Below, piece by piece: positions 1-10,716 of a stretch of 64,000 nucleotides of DNA; the first letter of the stretch is position 1; each line of letters begins with the position of its first letter. The notes beneath the pieces are model-generated. The model had not been told where the DNA came from. It did no database searches and saw only the letters and a list, made by a program, of their open reading frames with translations. This DNA comes from Sipunculus nudus (taxonomy: Eukaryota; Annelida; Sipuncula; Golfingiida; Sipunculidae). The DNA lies in assembly GCA_026874595.1 (NCBI GenBank), contig CM049317.1, positions 26,318,401 to 26,382,400 on the forward strand, given 5' to 3'. The position numbers and the translations under genes were made by a program.

Positions 1-444
1 TCTAGGGAAGGAAAGAGGATGATATATGAAATTATTTAAATGCACCTTTGTTTGAAATATATATCACCTGGCATGCATAACCTATTTCATGGGAATTCTA
101 TTCTCTAATGATTCACAACTTTTAAATTCCTGAATTTTCAAAGGAAAAGCAAGTTTGAAGTAAGGTTTGTAATGTCAACCCAATTATTTTGTCAGATCGT
201 CTCCTGAAAGACTAGAGCCAACGTTCCAAATGTTAATATTTACGTACGCCAAGTAGGTTCTCTTTCGTTTATCGAGTTAAAGCAGATAAGGTTCTTCTCA
301 AGGCAACTCGCTCGAATTCTCTAATAGATCGTAAAACAAATCATTTATCCAACTGACATAAACAATGATAGATTAATATATTAAAGCCTATTTCCAATTA
401 TGATTTACTTATCAGCATAATCTTTCAGTTTGAAATATAGTTAA
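1..444. other. AT-rich, no gene seen
   Basis: No reading frame, repeat or splice-bounded exon could be supported here. Confidence 0.5.
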
Positions 445-1170
445 CACTAATGGTAAAGTAAATATATTGTCGATTTCATCAAGTCCCTAAATAAACAGGT
501 ACCACAAATAAGGAACACAGGCATATTTGGATTTAACAACCCACTGATCTACTGAAAAAAAAGAAGAAAACCCTATTTAAATACCCGTTTTCTTCGAGAA
601 TTGTGAGAGGAAACTCGCTTGTTTCTAGTTTCTTTTAAATAGCTATACATTGTGAGTCAATTCACATTTTGCGTGCATCGCTAATACAATTAAGCCGTGC
701 AAAAAAAAATAAAGATTCTGCCCATTTTACAACCAGAGGCAATATAACGAGTGTTTGACTCCAACAAGTGTTTATATTATACAAGTTTGACCTCCGTTAT
801 CATGCTTGACTGTCACTGACTGAAATACAAGTTACCTGTACACCTAACGGTAATGCAATTCTATGGACAAGAATACTAGAATGTATCAGTCTTTGTATTG
901 TATTCCTCATTGTCTCTCTTATGAAAACTACAGATATATTCTGTTAAAAGGAAAATTGACAATTAAAAAAAAGTTAGAACAATAACATTACCTTCAGAGA
1001 AGAAAGGTAATTTATTGTTTGAAATATTAACAGGTGAAAGTATATAATGTAAACAAAACAGAACAGAGGACCTTACTTTACGAAAAGAAAAGTGATGCAT
1101 GATTTATTTCCATGGTGGTACACTGAAGACAAAACATCATCATTGTCACTGGGTTCTGGGGTTGCGACGA
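445..1170 (+). repeat. Dispersed repeat family, longest copy
   Basis: The first part (about 445-860) closely matches 38215-38885 in the same orientation. Shared stretches include TATTGTCGATTTCATCAA, GAGTGTTTGACTCC and GTGTTTATATTATACAAG. The second part (about 885-1150) matches 46405-46680, with shared stretches such as TGTATTCCTCATTGTCTCTC and GGACCTTACTTTACGAAAAG. Here the two parts are adjacent, so they are probably halves of one element seen separately elsewhere. No protein domain, LTR terminus or poly(A) tail was found. The element class is unknown. Confidence 0.7.
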
Positions 1171-2653
1171 CTGTATGTAGGGAATGACTGACATCTTACG
1201 TTTAATATATATCTTCGTTCCTTTTTTCTTAACTTCTCTTTCCCTGTTTATATAGTTTGACTGTCCTTTTTGTATCTATGGCAAAAGTAAAAGCGAGTGT
1301 GTTTTCCAGTTTCAAAGGTCACACCTTCAACTTGATCACATGGAAGTATACTTTTTAGTTTGTACCTATCGTGCAAGGAAGAATTACCAACTTTGTTTGG
1401 AATAAGGAAAAGAAGCATAGGTTGTGTCAAGGGCAAGTCTTATTTCTTCCCATCTTGCATTTACTGAGTAAATTGTGAAGTTTATCCTTTCGAGCGATAT
1501 CTCGAAGATAAATAATATCCCAGTTAAACGCTGTACAACCCTTATGACCAAGATACTTTTCTTAGTCCTAAATAAGATTCTGACACGTTGATGATGTAGT
1601 GGACCACAATGGTATGCAAGATATTGCCCAGTTTGTTTAATTAGCACATACAGCTAGAAGCCTAGGATTTAAAATCAGAATATTAGACAAAATCAATATG
1701 TTAGTTTAAAACCCGCCTTGGTAGCATGTCTTTTCTAACTTTTATATCATATCTGAATGCTCATGAAAAAGAATAAACGAATATCATTTTACATCATCCA
1801 GAAAGAACATGCCTCTTTTCAATAGGCTAAATTCAAACTAAATACTATGACAAAATATCCAAACTCTATGTATGTTGGATGCTGTCCCTGGGGATTCCAT
1901 AATTCTATAAACTGTTTTTGTAAATCTAATGGTTGCTCCATTGTTATGAATCATAAGAAATATCACTTTAGCAATGGATAATATAAATACTGACTGGGAC
2001 AAAAACAGAGACAAGAAAGGACTATTCAGGAATAATCACAATACAGTTCATTATGCATATTGTGTCTAAAAATGTTTTCTTGTTTCATTTGCGACAAATG
2101 TGAGTCAGATAATTGCAAAGTACAAATCATCGTATCCGCCGCTTGTGCTATGCCTCCACCGGAACCGATAGACTGCGTTACAAATAAGATCTTATCTTAA
2201 TCAAAGTGATGCCCTCATGTAAGTGATGTATGGTGATAGATTATAAGTGATCTAGGAACATACTTTTCTTTTTTGTTTTTCTTTAACTTATATGGACACT
2301 TGACGTTTGGTTTATTTCAAAATAAAGAACCATGAATAAAATAGAGACATCGTGTATAAATAATACCCAATTAATCATGCCTTTGAATCATCTGTAAACG
2401 TAATGTGGAGTTAGATTAAAAAAAGTTCAATTTAGGTTTACTTTGGAACCTTATGTTTCTTATATTAGTGAAATTCTTGACACACAATTTTTTATTGATG
2501 AAATAAAATAACGAGACAAAAGTAATAAATATAAAGCTTTTCGAAGCTGTATTCCAATATATTCAATTTAATCTGCAATTAGTATGTTTGGATATTCACA
2601 GGTTTTGTTTACATTTCGTTTTATCAAGTGTACTGGGACTGAATTATGAAGAA
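1171..2653. other. AT-rich, no gene seen
   Basis: Two minus-strand reading frames (1248-1436 and 1384-1647) overlap in different frames, have no recognisable domain and look like chance openings. Nothing else was supported. Confidence 0.4.
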
Positions 2654-2676
2654 CCCCCCCGCCCCCCCCCCCCCCA
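2654..2676. repeat. Poly(C) tract
   Basis: A C-run broken by a single G. The complementary G-run could form a G-quadruplex; this is not evidence of function. Confidence 0.85.
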
Positions 2677-3677
2677 AATTGAGTCCATAAGAGACAAAAG
2701 ATCATTTAACGTGAAGAGCAAATAACACGATATATGCAGCTTTATATGAAATTTACTCCTCTACTCCGAACCCAATATCGTCCTATGTTGTATATTCGAT
2801 CTGCTGATTATGGAAGACTCAGATGAAATGGTATTACTGACAAAACAAGTAATGTGGCTTATATTCACACGCAATGTCGCATGTTGATGCGATTGCCTAT
2901 AATAGTTATTTTTTAATTATTCAAAGTAGAATGTTGTGCCCTTTCATATATGTGCATGTGTTCCACATTGTGAATCAAATGATACCATCTCAACAAAATG
3001 CAAACTTCCGTCTACTGTGTCGTACTGACTTTGTGGCTTCTAGTGATGAAAGGGAAACAGGTGAATAGTTCATAAGTTGAGTCTTATTTCTAATGAGTGC
3101 CTGACAACAAAAGATAATTTTCAAATACATCAAACTGATATTTCCTCATAAGAAATCATAATACGTCTTTCAGATGAGAAACAGATCTTGTCGCATTACA
3201 AAGAATGCGGCATTTGTACCAATTCCCAGCATCATTCTGAATGTATCCGTCAAATCTGGAATAATCTTGCGAAGCTTATGCCTCCAGCTGAGGTGGCCGG
3301 CCGCGGGACAGGTTACTCTCTGCCAAACTTTTTGTTGTGTTTTTAAAAACTATGTGTTCTGGACCTAAATAGAATTGATATTAGGATACAGCGAATTTTA
3401 TAGTCGAGAGGCCTGCGTACTAGGTCAATTATTCATCAAAAGTATTATTTCAAATTCCTATCTCGGAATAACCATTACTTTAAAAATCACTTTGAATTTG
3501 TCTAATTATACTGGTACTGGTGTTAGGTGCAGCTCCCGAGTGATAAACTCAAGCGATAACGGTTACATTTAAGCACAATTTGTTCCTTAGGTGACGTTAT
3601 AGAAGCAACTTAAGAGCTAATGCGCATGCCCTACTTACAAAAAGTACATGAAACAACCGTTAACAACAAACATCTGC
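2677..3677. other. No gene seen
   Basis: Small plus-strand openings at 2874-3068, 3174-3368 and 3375-3572 have no recognisable motif and no supporting splice context. Confidence 0.4.
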
Positions 3678-4275
3678 TTACATCCCTCCCACGGCGCCTT
3701 CAAATAAAGGCTCCTCGCCAGGATCGACTTCGTCAGCTCTGGGAAACTCCACATCTATGCAGGGGACCTTTCCCTTCTTCAACTCTTCCGAATAATCAAC
3801 TATTTTTTCTTGTATCCGCTCTTCTGGGCTCATACCCCACCATGGAAGTCTCATCGCGTGGCCAGCACCTGTGTCCACACACACGTGTTGATCAGTGTCA
3901 AACAGTTTAATTCTGATGCTCTCGCTTTCCCATTCATCTTCAATCTATCTAGCCTCGCCAGGTCATAATTCACCTGTCAGTCTCAAGAAGCTGTGAGGCA
4001 GATGGTTGATGAAACGGAATCGTAGCATCTTTTCCAAAAAATAATAAATTTGATTTTGCAGATCCCTCACACTCTCCATTTTCTCAAAACTGCAGGTTAT
4101 GAAATCCCCATCAAATAAAAAAAACTTCCGCAGTACTTTCCCTCCATTGAACAATACAGAATCAGTTACCGTAGGATCACTTCCAGGGTATGACCGAACA
4201 TACTTGATGTAAGAATTCTCACATCCCTCGTATTTGTACGTCACCCTGAAGAATTCCCCTCTTCTGTATCCTTAA
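3678..4275 (-). pseudogene. Unidentified broken protein-coding relic
   Basis: Two protein-like blocks lie head to tail on the minus strand. The upstream block (about 4275-3966) contains VTYKYEGCENSYIKYV, FNGGKVLRKFFLFDGDFITC and LEKMLRFRFINHLPHSFL. The downstream block (about 3948-3678) begins IEDEWESESIRIKLFDTD, continues MRLPWWGMSPEERI, turns acidic (FPRADEVDPGEEP) and ends at a natural-looking stop. Between them are two stop codons in frame; a neighbouring frame there reads YDLARLD, which suits a pair of compensating frameshifts. Composition and continuity suggest a former gene or a large exon. I do not recognise the family; a cilium or axoneme protein was considered without a convincing match. 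Confidence 0.45.
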
Positions 4276-5035
4276 GGTGCATGACAGAAATCAGCAGGAA
4301 TCACAAAGATCCAGGACAATGCATCTAAAGAAGTGGAGTGATTTTCTTTTGCTGATGATGATCAATACTTTTAACTATTCACAGGAACACATTCGCACCG
4401 AGAAACACTGTCCACCGTAGGTACGCTTCGAATAAATACACGTGTGATTAAAGCAGATGATGTTTTGTTCCCCGTGCGCGTGAATGACGGTATAAAGCTA
4501 GTGTCTGGCTCTCGCCCCCAGCCATCATCGTGTGTTTACTCACCCATCAACATGCCCTTTCACCTTTAATGCCCCTTACTTTTTGTGTCATCAATCACCA
4601 ATGCCCAAAAACCATCCAGCATGACCAGAAAGTCGAGGCGATCCAAAGTACTAGTCGATCCCGGACAACAATCCTATAGTTAACTACAAGGTCCGCACGC
4701 ATTGCCATTTTTTTTTTTAAATTGCCGCCTTTCCGGAAAGACATGAGTTTCTTTGTTAGTACCTGCAGAAAACCCATCTCACTTTGTTTCATGCACTAAA
4801 TTTACTAATCTAATGGAGATTTCTTAATCTAGCGTTCATACATGGAATCCTTGACCTACATATACTGGTCCGTAGGCGAGGAACTGTCGGTTTCTGGTAT
4901 ATGACTGTACTTAAGCTTTTGGGACTTTGGGATTTTTGTAGGATTTTCACCCAAGAAAAAATAACTATGTATACGAAAAAAAATTAGCAGTAAAAATATG
5001 TGTTAAAATAATCTTTGAATCGTAAGCTCAAATAT
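4276..5035. other. No gene seen
   Basis: A minus-strand opening at 4595-4792 has no recognisable domain. Nothing else stands out. Confidence 0.4.
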
Positions 5036-6018
5036 CAGCTATTCGGGAAAATTCGGCAGGGAGTTTGAAGTATGGTAACGGTAGCACATGTTTTAAAACT
5101 GCCACCGGGGGAGTGGCAATCAGAGCGGAGGGCCAGAGGGGCAAATATATATCTCCAGTGCAAAGCAACTATTTGCTCACAAAAAAAATATCGGAAGTGA
5201 GTAGGAAGTATGGAAGCGGTAGCAACGTGTGTTAAAACTGCCACCAGGGAGAGTAAAGAATAAAAGCTATTTGCTACAAAAGAAAATCGGGAGGGGGCAG
5301 GAAGAATGATACCGGTAGCAAAGTGTGTTAAAACTGCCGCAAGGGGGGGGGTGGAGATCAGGGCGGCCGGACAGAGGGCCCCCATGAATTGCAAGCGAAC
5401 ACTGTAGCTATTTGCTACCCACAAAATAATCGGTAGGGGTAGGAAGTTTCGTAGCGGTACCAAAGGGGTGTTAATACTGCCACCAGGGGTAGTGGATATC
5501 GGGGCGGCCCACGTGAATCCCCAGCGAATATAGCAGGTATTTGCAATTCATAACAAATCGGATGGGGGTAGGAAGTGTGGTAGCGGAAGCAAAGTGAGTT
5601 AAGGGGGTAGGAAGTATGGTAGCGGAAGCAAAGTGAGTTAAAACTGCCACCAGGGGGAGTAAAAATCAGAGCGGCCGGCTTAGGGGCTCCTATGAATTAC
5701 AAGCGCAAATAGCAGCTATTTGCTAACCACAACTCGAAACGGGTATGGAAGTAAGGTAACGGTAGCAACGTGTTTTAAAACCTGCCACCAGGAAGAATGG
5801 AGATCCGAGCGGCCGGGCAGGAGGCCACCATAAAGCGCAAGCGTAAATTAAAGGTTTTCGTTACCAAATAAATTCGGGGGTTTGGGTGGGTTGGAAGTAT
5901 GGTGGCGGTAGCAACGTGAGTGAAAACTGCAACCAGGGGGAGTGGAGATCAGAATGGCCGAGGAGAGGGCCCATATGAGTCGCAAGCCCAAATAGCAGCT
6001 ATTTGCTATCTACCCATT
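5036..6018. repeat. GC-rich tandem array, ~140 bp unit, about 7 copies
   Basis: The unit reads roughly: ATCGGG plus GGGGTAGGAAGTATGG, then TAGCGGTAGCAA and GTGTGTTAAAACTGCCACC, then AGGGGGAGTGGAGATCAG, GCGGCCGG, and finally AATAGCAGCTATTTGCTA before restarting. Copies differ by substitutions and internal deletions, and one carries an extra 45 bp partial duplication near 5565-5640. The reading frame at 5035-5463 (minus) merely runs through repeat units. GC content is clearly higher than in the flanks. Confidence 0.9.
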
Positions 6019-6507
6019 ATATATAGAAGTGGTTCATTTTGGATAAATTTATACATGGTGCTGGACTAATCTTATCATGTAAACATGAAGTATATATGCA
6101 AAATACATTTTTAGTCCATAGTGCAACACCGAGAGTCATTTATCATTTACCAAAGGGAGTCGTGCTATACAGGTCAAGGTAGAAAATAACACGCCTGGTG
6201 TTCCCGATATTATAAAAACCGGTTTGTTCAGCTAAATGCAATGCTGATCTAATCTAAACACACCCATATAGTGCAAGAACACAAATGTACTAGTCCATGG
6301 TGCAAAACAAAGAGCCATATGTCATTGTCCGAACGGAATCGTGTAACAATTGGTATAAAAGCAATAAATATATTCGCAAACATTGGAATGAAACATTAGA
6401 TACTATAAGTTTATTAAATTGAATATGCAAACAGCCTAAGGACGTGTGACTTTATGACCTGCACATATTGTAGATTTCAAAATTAAAATATTTTCTTGCT
6501 TGCTACA

Positions 6508-6510
<3 letters not shown>
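6019..6510. other. AT-rich, no gene seen
   Basis: Two loosely similar segments mention 'pcatgtgtcat'-like blocks (6110-6150 and 6290-6330, both containing AGTCCAT.GTGCAA and AGAG.CAT), hinting at an old duplication. No coding signal. Confidence 0.3.
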
Positions 6511-6564
<54 letters not shown>

Positions 6565-6574
6565 GTATATACAT

Positions 6575-6625
<51 letters not shown>
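6511..6625. repeat. (TA)n microsatellite with (CA)n core
   Basis: Two TA tracts flank a short TATGTATATACATACACACACACA core. An apparent protein with an IYIYIY stretch on the minus strand here is an artefact of the repeat. Confidence 0.95.
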
Positions 6626-6627
<2 letters not shown>

Positions 6628-7164
6628 ATAGTATGGCCGTGTTATTCTTCAGTCGAAATGTAGTCAAAGAGAAAGAGTGACAATGTAGTGACAATGTATA
6701 GAATCCATGATTCAAGAAATTGTATTTATATTCTGATTGGATATTATAGTGCAGCAGACAGCTAAAACAATCTTTCAAATGGTAAAACAAGCACCAGATT
6801 TGGCACAAATACTTCTTAGACATTAATCTTTATAAAAAGTACGTGGGCCACATGGCTGGCAATTTTTTTCAAGATGGCCGCCATGTAGACATAAAAATTG
6901 GATATTTACGACTAGATCTCACCACTTTGATCAGTCTGAATGATCTTGATGTCTAAAAGTAAGTTTTGACAATGGGAAAGCTAAAAATTCACGTCTTAAC
7001 CTTCTAAGGAGCTCCCTTCTACCATTTCTAGCAAAAATGGTGAACAAATATTGATTGATTAGGACACATGCTACGAAATAATTGAATTATAAAAAAACTT
7101 TTTTTTAAAAGTCATTTTAGTGGAGGTAACCGCGTCCATATTTTATGCAGCTACATAGTCTGGT
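6626..7164. other. No gene seen
   Basis: No coding or repeat feature could be supported. Confidence 0.4.
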
Positions 7165-7770
7165 ACAGGTAAGACTTAATCGGTAGCATTGCGCCATCCA
7201 CGGCATTCCGACTTATATCCATACTTGGTCAGCTATTGGCAACTATCTGCAATAGGTGGAAGTGTTGTCCAGAAGACCTTCCATGTATCTCCTCTTTGTC
7301 CATCCCCAGTCAGCAGGATTGTGTGTTTCTGGTTTGCGTAGTGTTGACTGACTCCATATTCAGCCTGCTTGATAGGCAGGACGCTTTGTATGCTGAAGTA
7401 GTGCTGCCCTCGTTAGAGGAATTGTGTTATAAGACCTCTGCTTCTGAGCTAACATGTCCAGCCTGGCATCATCAACACGTGCAGCTGTACTTGACCTGTC
7501 ATACATTGTCACCAAAATGTCTTCCTGGACCTCCAGATTATCATCATCTGCTGTTGATGGATACTGACAGAGTTTGGCAAACACACCAGAAGCCTCAACA
7601 CGCACGGTCCAGGTTTGCCATGCTGATTTCTTCCCTTTGCTTTGGAAGCCTGACACAAGATCGCAACCAGTGAAGGCATGAAAGAAAAGTATCTCTTTGC
7701 TTTTTTTCCCGGTCCTATGGAGTGGTACAAGTCATGTACAGGAAACCACCTCAGGTTTAACCCTTTTTCA
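7165..7770 (-). pseudogene. HAFTGCD-motif ORF relic (repetitive metazoan protein family)
   Basis: Read on the minus strand, the segment gives LYHSIGPGKKAK, then FFHAFTGCDLVSGFQSKGKK, SAWQTWTVRVEASGVFAKLC, the block LVTMYDRSSTAARVDDARLD, then LTRAALLQHTKRPAYQAG, and finally NPADWGWTK and VFWTTLPPIADSCQ. The order and the signature HAFTGCDxVSxFxxKGKKxAW match a family of uncharacterised, high-copy proteins that I recall from cnidarian, mollusc and fish genomes; its function is unknown to me and it is probably mobile-element associated. The copy is dead: a frameshift lies just before HAFTGCD, another follows NPADWGWTK, and stop codons sit after YQAG and after DSCQ. The plus-strand opening at 7236-7673 is its shadow. 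It lies tail-out against the Penelope-like element that begins about 45 bp further on. Confidence 0.65.
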
Positions 7771-7814
7771 AAGGCCATTTACAACTGCATTCCATCACGA
7801 AAACCCTGGTCAAA

Positions 7815-9756
7815 TGTCAGCTAAACAAAATTATGGCTTCAAAACCACATATTCACCCCCTCATAGTGAACACCTCTGGGCATTTGAAAGAGATATATAT
7901 GAAATTGTCCTGAACATATAATTCCAACACTCGCACAATGCATTCCAGAGACAGATGGCCAATGACATCAAGACAATCAGACAGTCTGATAAGCTCCTAG
8001 TCCAGGCAAACAAAACCCCTAACCTGTAAAGTATGCCGAAAGAATACTACACTAAAGTCCTAACAGAAAACATCACTTAGACATACAAAAAAGCAGACCA
8101 AATAATCTTTAAAAATATCAATACAGAAGCCAAAAGAATTGCAGGTTCTATTAACCTAGCGGACCGCATAGAAGTCATGGTCGAGCGCAATGCTTACCAC
8201 AAGGATACTTTTGAACAAAACCCCAAGTGCAGACTGATGAACCCAGCAAAATGCAAAATACGTATCATTAGCTAAAAGCACTTGGAAAAATAAATAGCCA
8301 AATGAGACGGAAAACCAAACTAAACCAGTGGCAAAATACCGCACTGGTAATTTCTTGGTTAAAAAATTTGAAGCTGAAACAAAAATCAAAGCTCAACAAG
8401 TTTGATATCGTTGATTTTTACCCCTCAATCACAGAAGATCTACTCATGAAAGACCTCAAATTTGCGAAAACAGGTGTCTCCATTCCAGATGATGCTATCA
8501 AAATCATCGTGCACAATTGGAAAAGCTTACTGTTTTACAACGATAACATCTGGGTGAAAATAGATCAAATTAGCTTTTACGTCACAATGGCCAGCTCTGG
8601 TGGCGCTGAAGTATGCGAAATTGTTGGTCTTTACCTCCTAAATATGTTGAAAAGTAAATTTTGTGAAAATCCTTTTAATCTGTATCGAGATGAGGATTTA
8701 GGTTGTTTTCCTAAGATGTCTGGACCCAAGGCGGACAGCACATGTAAGAAAATGATAAAACTCTTTTCCCATGTTGGGTTTAAAATAAGTATAGAAACTA
8801 ACCTGACCTGCACAGATTTCTTAGACGTTACACATGACCTCCAGAAAGACATTTTCTACCCTTTCAAAAAATCAAACAATGATCGGCTCTTTATACACAC
8901 AATCCAATCACCCTCCAGCATTTGTCAGACAGATACCTATGATGATCAGCAAGCGTGTATCTCACACCTCTTGCAATGAAGAGCTATTCAGGGAAGCCAA
9001 ACCCATGTATGACAAAGCTTTAGTGAAAAGTGGGTTCACAGAAAGATTAAAATATGTTGAACCCACAGTGAAAAGCAAAAGAAGCAGGAAAGGGAAAATA
9101 ATGTGGTTCAATCCCCCCTACAACCGTAATGTAAAAACCAAAATTGGTAGAAACTTCATGAAGCTAGTTGAAAAAACACTTCCCAAAACATCACAGGCAC
9201 GTGTCAAGCTAATCAACAGGAACAATTTGAAAATTAGCAATAGCTGTTTTCCCAACATGTATAACCTGATCAGCAAATAATTGAAAGTCCTAAATGCTAA
9301 CAAGGCTGCAAATGTATCTCTAAAAACAATGTAACTGCCGTAAATAAGATGAATGCCCTATGAATAGTCAGTGTCAGCTGAGATGCATTGTCTCTAAGGC
9401 AACAGTTAGAACAGCAATGACGAGAAATATTACAGGGTGTAATGAAGGTAATAGCAAGACCAGATACAATAACCACGATAATCCTTTCGTAATAGATTTT
9501 ACGCTAAAAACACTTAGCTGTCTATACACATCTGGACCCTAAGAGACAGGAATATCAGTTAGAAGCTTTCCTGGAAATTCTCGGCCAGGGCAACACCTTT
9601 CTTCTGTGGGACTAGAAAGTGTGATCTCTGTTTGTCTGAAAAGCTACTTTAAGCAACTGCTCCCCCCCCCCCGGATCATTGTTGAACTCAAGAACTGAAT
9701 TTCACTCCAAAATCCGCCATCAAAACAAATTCACTTTGAAATGTTTTAAAATCTAG
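7815..9756 (+). mobile_element. Penelope-like element with GIY-YIG region, inactivated
   Basis: A plus-strand retroelement relic in several frames. In order: NYGFKTTYSPPHSEHLWAFE (N-terminal region, 7815-7920); a block around 7960-8270 resembling the KxxNLYxM / TKTYKKA / NPKCRLxNPAK region; the RT core (8302-8979) with FDIVDFYPSITEDLL, AKTGVSIPDDAI and the SSGGAEVCEIVGLYLLN motif; the catalytic-box equivalent YRDEDLG; then LDVT. After a frameshift come SNHPPAFVRQIPMMISKRVS and ALVKSGFTERLKYV (8834-9280). The C-terminal GIY-YIG-like part follows: EGNSKTRYNNHDNPF, then WTLRDRNIS, WKFSARATPFF, the CxxC knuckle CDLC and NSRTEFHSKIRHQNKFTLKC, ending at a TAG at 9756. The second aspartate of the YxDD box is replaced by glutamate, and at least three frameshifts and several stops are present, so it is non-functional. 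Confidence 0.85.
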
Positions 9757-10342
9757 CATTCATACAAATATTCATCGTGCTTGCTCACCCATCCCCCACG
9801 AATATCGGCTCGGCAGACTTACCTGTTCAGGTAGTTGCTTTCTCACTGCCATGCAGTGTTAAGGGTCATGGCGAGTTTGTCGTGTCGAATCCATTTGGTA
9901 TGAATGTAGTTTATTTGCCTATTTATATATTATGTGTATGTTTATAGTATATGTGTTTTTTTCATATCAAATGTGTATACAAATGAAATGTTCACTGGAC
10001 CCAGGGACCTATTAAAAATCAATATACTGTGCTGAATGGGCATCCTTGTAAAATATCTTTTTATAAGTATAAAAATAATAAAACAACAACAAACCTCTTT
10101 CCCCTAGGTTCAAGCATCGCACGTGTACCACGACTAATCCTATTCTGCCCCCGAGGTCAATAGGATCAGTGTCAGTCATTTACTTACTCTCCCCGTACGC
10201 ACAAAGCATAATCTCATAATCTGGTATAGTCTCGGCCTTTCAAACCACGCCGTTAGCTTCATTCTAACAACATTCACCTGAGGATCGGGTCGCATTCCGT
10301 AAAACAGTCTGTGGTGAATTTCCAGGGTAGTTTTTCTTCATC
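9757..10342. other. Possible 3' flank of the Penelope-like element; no gene seen
   Basis: The stretch to about 9900 may be element 3' UTR. A second copy would be needed to set the boundary. Nothing coding was supported. Confidence 0.3.
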
Positions 10343-10343
10343 C

Positions 10344-10379
<36 letters not shown>

Positions 10380-10382
10380 ATG
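10344..10382. repeat. (TA)n(TG)n microsatellite
   Basis: A TA run passing directly into a TG run. Confidence 0.95.
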
Positions 10383-10547
10383 TGTCACCTCTGTAACACG
10401 TCAATGATGTCATCTGAAAATAGTTAAAAGACCGTCAAATAATATGGAGAATGTAAATTTTCATTCTTGAAACAAATGCAAAGTGAGAGATAAGGACAGG
10501 ATTCATGTGGTAGGATCTGCTGTTAAAAAAACAGACAGCAAACAGTC

Positions 10548-10716
10548 TTCCAAACCATCATCAGTGAGCGGCTGATGATGCCAGGCCCAATCTCCCTCGC
10601 CATATCAGACCTTTCACTTCCTCCTTCAACAATTAATGATCTGGCCAAGGTGGCCCAACTTAACATTCAATGGGATCTCGGGGAGGCCGCTCAGGTGGAG
10701 ACGAGATCATCCTGCT
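10548..10716 (+). other. Short unassigned reading frame
   Basis: A frame open from about 10525 to a TAG near 10714 contains ERLMMPGPISLAISDLSL and NDLAKVAQLNIQWDLGEAAQ. The composition looks protein-like, but there is no recognisable domain, no clear splice context and no supporting second copy. It may be a retroelement fragment or chance. Confidence 0.2.

Noticed and set aside
3678-3900. DTGAG in the relic taken as an aspartic protease
   Set aside because: Surrounding residues do not resemble a retroviral-type protease, and the rest of the frame matches no retroelement.
5035-5463. 142-codon minus-strand frame
   Set aside because: It runs through units of the 140 bp tandem array.
7236-7673. 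145-codon plus-strand frame
   Set aside because: Shadow of the minus-strand HAFTGCD-family relic, whose motifs are clear.
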